From positions 75,259,548 to 75,323,547 of the forward strand of contig CM056726.1 in the NCBI GenBank assembly GCA_029844215.1: a DNA stretch of 64,000 nt, written 5' to 3'. Made by a program: the position numbers and the translations under genes. Positions 60,001-64,000 of the stretch are shown one piece after another (position 1 is the first letter of the stretch; every line of letters begins with the position of its first letter). This DNA comes from Przewalskia tangutica. Lineage: Eukaryota > Streptophyta > Magnoliopsida > Solanales > Solanaceae. The notes below the pieces were generated by a model. The model was not told the origin of the DNA. It did not search any database and saw only the letters and a list, made by a program, of their open reading frames with translations.

Positions 60001-60548
60001 AGGGCCTCCAAGAGGGGGGGGAGAGGGGTGGTGTTTGGACGAGAACAAGCAAGAGGGAGAGAGAGGGATTTTTCAACACTTAGGAACATTTGTGGATGAA
60101 GAAAACCTTCAAGCAAGGGGAGTATTTATAGGCTAACCAAAGGCCAACCAATGGCCAAGATGAAGCCAAGTGCATAGCAAGTGTAATGCCAAGATTTAGC
60201 CATGTGCTACCTTATCCATCTAAACAAAATATCCTACCTAACCCTTGACCAAAATTTCAACACAAAAAACGTGCAAGGCAAGCCCATTTTGTCGTCCAAA
60301 CATGCCACTTGAGGGTGACACTTGTCACCCTCTCGTTGGTCCAAAATATTCCGTCCCTCGGAAAAATCCGCAAAAATTATTAATGACATAGCCGGAATTT
60401 TTCCTTCGCAAGTTTAGAATAACGTTTCGTCGGAAAACGACTATTTTCGATAGGTGTGCACAATTTCGTCCATAGTGCCTAACTTTAAGGCTAAACTTTT
60501 ATACGTACGCCCTCACGTACATACTCTGGAAAAATATGGGGTATAACA
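57095..60548 (-). mobile_element. 5' LTR of G
   Basis: Partner of the LTR at 51332-54739. It holds the 48-bp array (57680-58065), reversed TATA box (60123-60130) and palindromic motif near 60311-60332. CGAGGTAA is changed to CGATGTAA here (reversed, near 59625). Confidence 0.93.
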
Positions 60549-61817
60549 AAAACCCTTTTTAGTTAACACACGTATGTCTACCGTACTATATATATATATA
60601 TCAAAAATATCATGCTCAAGAGGATAGGAAGAATCACATACCTCCTCGGCGAAATCCACCTGCCAAGTCGAATATGTCGCGCGCAGAGTATCAACCTATA
60701 ATAGTCAAATACGTCTATCAACGTCTAGACTACTCTGTAGAATATTCTAAGCAGAAGGTTCTTACTTCTACGGAAAATTGGGCAGCACTTCCCTACCCGT
60801 CAAACTACTCAAGTCTACTGTAAATACAGTCCTATGTAATTACAGTTCAATTCTCTTCTTTAATATCCTCCTATATCTTATACTCAAATCTAAACTACTC
60901 TTATATGTAATCTCCAATTACAATAGAAGGACAAGAGTATTTACCTCGATAAGCCCAAAATTATCCAAGTTTAAATGTCGATTCTGAACAACGTTTAGCT
61001 CCTAATTTGCACGCTCCGATAGCTCCAAGAAACCCTTAGAAGTTTCTAAACAACTTCTACTTAAAACTTCAACCAACTATGAAGATTTCCCCAGGGTTTC
61101 GTTTAGTGACTAATGGATATAAGGTAGTATTTCTGGGCTTTTAGTATAGAGGTGACTTTGGAATACTACAAGGTATTTGGCTAAGGTATTTTGGGATAGT
61201 AACAATACTTGGAGAATACTTTTCTACCAAGGGGGGGGGGGGGGGTATTTCGATGAGAACAACAATGAGGGTGTTTCTAGAGGGCTTCACAAAGGGGGAG
61301 GGGGAGCTTGGACGAGAACTACTAAAAGGGAGGGAGGGATTTTTGCCTTGGAATTTCTCAAGTGTGGATGAAGAATAAGTCTTGCACACAAGGGGTATTT
61401 ATAGGAAAATCAATGGCCAAGATCAAAGCAAGTGGAGGGTGAAGATTTGGACATGTGTGCGTGGGTCCCACTTATCCATCTACTACACAAATATCTAGCC
61501 AAACATTGACCAAATGTTTAAGGCCTTTAAAACACAAAAAATGTGCCACTCTCTTTGCCCACAAAAACGTCCAACTTTGCCACCTAAGGGTGACACATGT
61601 CGCCCTCCTATTGGTCCAAAATATTTCATCTCTCGGAAAAATCCAAAATAAATATTTTCTTGAAAACGTAAAATTCCTTTACAAGGTTCGGAAAATTTTT
61701 CGTCGGAAAAACAAATCTTTCTCGTGGATGTGCATAATTTTGTCCTTAACATAATTCGGGCTTACACAATTGTACGTACGTCCTCACATACATACTCTGG
61801 AAATACGGAGTATAACA
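60549..61817 (-). mobile_element. 5' LTR of C, piece 3
   Basis: Continues C after G to its end at 61817 (GAGTATAACA; one base differs from GGGTATAACA in the 3' LTR). Reversed TATA box at 61396-61403. It matches 28886-30153 of the 3' LTR closely. Confidence 0.92.
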
Positions 61818-61869
61818 GAAAGACTTGTATTGATTTCTGGGAAGTGTAGTAAGATGGTTTGATAAGTAA
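61818..61869 (+). mobile_element. 3' LTR of A, third part
   Basis: 52 bp between C and H, beginning with the C duplication GAAAG. It continues the A LTR body and ends with AGTAA (61865-61869), the expected left duplication of H. Confidence 0.7.
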
Positions 61870-64000
61870 TGTCACGACCCGAACCCGGGCCCGTGACTGG
61901 TGCCTTACCCCGGGCACCCTAGCGATACAACATCAGAGAAAATCAGCGGAAATAAAAACTAAAACATGAGACAAGACATAAAGTATGAACCAGGCTAACC
62001 CAAACGGTTACCTTTTGAACATAAATGAAAACTTGAAATTACATCCCTTACAAACTCGCCCACAACAAAGCATGCACTTAAGAATTTTAAGACCATAATG
62101 ACGGGACAGGGCCCCGCCATGCCCCTGAATATACAAAAGTCTACAACTTCAGGGAACCGTACCACAGGACAAGCTTACGGAGATATGGAGCTTTCCGAGA
62201 ACCGAACAGCGATCCTAAGAATGCGGATCAAAGCATGTACCTCAACTCGCAGATGAACGCAGCCCCAAGCGAGGTCAAGACAACAGTACCAAATATGGAA
62301 ATCAAAAATACCGTAAATGAAATCATAATAGTCTATATAAAGCAGAGACATGTATGATAACCAAACTACGCATCACATAAAAGTAGTCATGCCAAGTCGT
62401 GACTCATGCCCGTAAAATCATCACTCAAATACAACCCGAATTTAACACGCACAATGGTCGCATGCCCCAAGATCTCACCTCGATAAGCACGGCCTCGAAC
62501 CGTCCTAGTGGGTCCATACCCGTGGACCATCCAACGTGTCGGTATGCCCAAAGGGGGTAACAAGATAACAATCGTGGCAAGATACCCGTGGCCACCCAAC
62601 GTGTCGGATGTCCAAACAACTAACAAAACAATACTCATCTGGAAGCATACCCGGCTACCCAACGTGTCAAGATGTCCAATCAAATAACAAGATACTACTT
62701 CATCAGGAAGCATACCCGCTGGCTACCCAACGTGTCGAGATGTCCAATCAACTAACAATAATAACACCCTAATGGAAGCATACCCGCTGGCCTCCCAACG
62801 TGTCAAGATGTCCATCAAGAATCGATATAGTGGAAGCATACCCGGCTACCCAACGTGTCGCGATGTCCATCAATCAACCAGATAGCCGCCCTCCAACGAG
62901 ACGCGCAGAGTACGTAAATACAACACTTGCACAACAAAAGCTATCACAACAAGCATAGGCCGCTCAACGTGATTTCATTTCATGTCAACAATTCCTGTTT
63001 CAACCCCAAAATACTACATACTTTCATTCCTTCAAAACAAAGACCTCTTTCTACGTAAAAGCCACACGATACTAACACCCGTAGTATCGAACACATTCAG
63101 GTTTAATTCAAGCACTTTAAACACTTTTTAGCACAATGTCAAGTATACCATTTAAAAAAAATCCAATAATGAATCCATTCCTTTACTCCTATAAAGTCAT
63201 TATAACTAACTTCCCATAAAGTTGTTATAACACTTTATGTTTTAAAAACAAGTCAAGGCGAAACCATGCCGTTCTTTTTAAAACAAAACACTTCAAATTC
63301 TTAAGTCTCTTTTCTTTTAGAAATCGAGTTCCTTACCTTGGAATTTTCAAGAAGATCGAAACTTGATTACAATAATTCTTATTAGAGCAGCCATGATCTA
63401 GGAAATGTAATACAATTTTGTCTTATCTTAGCTTCTATGCAGATGGAGGTTTCTACTGGTTTTAATATAATTAATTGTCATTACTATTTCCTTTATTAAC
63501 GCTGCATTGGCTTGTTCGATTCTTATTCCCATATCCGAAACTTTATGTAACATTATTCTTTTAAAAACCACGTACTCATTTCTCACGAATGAGGTTTCAC
63601 ACTTTTCAACAACATTTAGGTCAATTACAAGCCAAATCTCTTATCTTTTGAAATCAACAAACCATTCTTTTAGCTACATAAAGTGGTTATAACAAACTTC
63701 CCATAAAGCCGTTATAACACTTTATGTTTTAAACCAACCAATTACAACTATAAGCCCTTTTTGAGACCAAGAGGGCTTATTTTTTAACCACCGAGTACCC
63801 ATTACTAACGAATAAGATTTTCCTACTTTTTCAAACAATCAAGACCTTTACACTTCATATCAAGTCAAGGCAAAACAAGGGAAACCAAATTCCTTTAACG
63901 CACGTGCATCTACTGCACTATATATTTCACAAATAATCATGCTGAAGAGGATAGGAAGAATCACATACCTCGCGACGATTGCCGACAATTAGCAAAAGGC
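61870..64000 (-). mobile_element. LTR of element H, truncated by window edge
   Basis: A minus-strand LTR starting TGTCACGACC at 61870 and continuing past the window end. It contains a minisatellite (62512-62885) of the D-type unit, then the common LTR body (paired TTATAACA / CATAAAGC motifs near 63190 and 63700). No gene is supported. Confidence 0.88.
62512..62885 (-). repeat. Minisatellite in LTR H, about six units of 60-70 bp
   Basis: Each unit contains GCATACCCG and CCAACGTGTC followed by GATGTCC (reverse of GGACAT...GACACGTTGG). Unit type as in LTR D. Confidence 0.88.

Larger units (their letters stand above)
51332..60548 (-). mobile_element. Element G, gag-only Gypsy element
   Basis: A minus-strand element with exact duplication AAAAC (51327-51331 and 60549-60553). 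The 3' LTR is 51332-54739 (3408 bp), the interior 54740-57094 (2355 bp) and the 5' LTR 57095-60548 (3454 bp). The LTRs are nearly identical over 52270-54700 versus 58065-60500, but diverge by many small losses near their ends. The interior lacks integrase, as in F. Confidence 0.95.
27408..61817 (-). mobile_element. Element C, non-autonomous Gypsy element, nested host
   Basis: A minus-strand element with exact flanking duplication GAAAG (27403-27407 and 61818-61822). Its 3' LTR is 27408-30153 (2746 bp). The 5' LTR is in three pieces (36392-37497, 50973-51331, 60549-61817), about 2724 bp after removing inserts, and nearly identical to the 3' LTR where compared. The interior is 30154-33143 plus 36281-36391, about 3.1 kb. 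Solo LTRs D and E and element G are inserted in it. Close LTR agreement shows that C, D, E, F and G arrived relatively recently. The interior holds gag with an intact zinc-knuckle region and an integrase remnant. Confidence 0.95.
3135..61869 (+). mobile_element. Element A, non-autonomous Gypsy element, interrupted
   Basis: A is the outer plus-strand element. Its pieces are the first 43 bp of the 5' LTR (3135-3177, starting TGTTACACCCCGTAGT), the interior (15513-18749), and 3' LTR pieces at 18750-20636, 27230-27407 and 61818-61869. The two LTR starts share the unusual TGTTACACC and TATATGAGG variants, which links them as one element. Inserted into it are B at 3178, a LINE at 20637, C at 27408 and H at 61870. 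The 3' end of A lies beyond the window, so its target duplication cannot be checked (left flank CAATC, 3130-3134). The interior has gag and integrase remnants but no reverse transcriptase. Confidence 0.75.

Noticed and set aside
27408..64000. CRISPR-like direct repeats.
   Set aside because: Units are contiguous minisatellites without spacers, inside plant LTRs.

Overview
The window looks like repeat-rich, heterochromatic flowering-plant nuclear DNA. I found no host gene, rRNA or tRNA gene. Nearly every base belongs to Ty3/Gypsy LTR retrotransposons inserted into one another, plus one L1-type LINE. The evidence for a plant is the gag and integrase remnants of chromovirus (Tekay/Del-like) type, primer-binding sites matching plant initiator tRNA-Met (TGGTATCAGAGC), and a LINE with DUF4283-like and zinc-knuckle ORF1 and zf-RVT-type ORF2. 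The species cannot be named from the sequence.

Nesting, resolved mainly by exact 5-bp target-site duplications (TSDs). The oldest layer is a diverged minus-strand LTR relic J (1523-3134), cut on the left by another minus-strand LTR I (1-1522). Element A (+) starts at 3135 in J. Its 5' LTR is interrupted after 43 bp by element B (+, from 3178). B's 5' LTR is split by solo LTR K (4016-7647, TSD TTATA). The LTR at 12667-15512 serves both as B's 3' LTR and as the LTR next to A's primer-binding site, so it is probably a recombinant. A's interior is 15513-18749 and its 3' LTR begins at 18750. That LTR is cut by a LINE (20637-27229, minus), by element C (27408-61817, minus, TSD GAAAG) and by element H (61870 to the window end, minus). 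C is itself cut by solo LTR D (33144-36280, +, TSD ATCCT), solo LTR E (37498-50972, +, TSD ATGAT) and element G (51332-60548, minus, TSD AAAAC). E is cut by element F (40918-50653, minus, TSD GCTCC). The deepest chain is J > A > C > E > F.

All the LTR elements are non-autonomous. Their LTRs are very long (2.7-3.8 kb), while the interiors are only 2.1-3.2 kb. A, B and C keep a broken gag and the C-terminal part of integrase but lack protease, reverse transcriptase, RNase H and most of the integrase core. F and G keep gag only. All gag copies carry stops or frameshifts. These elements would need enzymes from an autonomous relative.

The most interesting signal is a hairpin between primer-binding site and gag. 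It is present in all five interiors, with an invariant loop holding the palindrome GTGCAC and a stem pair that varies in a compensated way (G-C, G-U, A-U). It resembles a retroviral dimer-initiation or packaging hairpin. Other notable signals are a position in the LTR filled by different minisatellites in different subfamilies, a palindromic G-box-like motif upstream of the TATA box, a repeated domain in LINE ORF1, and frequent small changes at CAG/CTG sites that look more like sequencing error than mutation.
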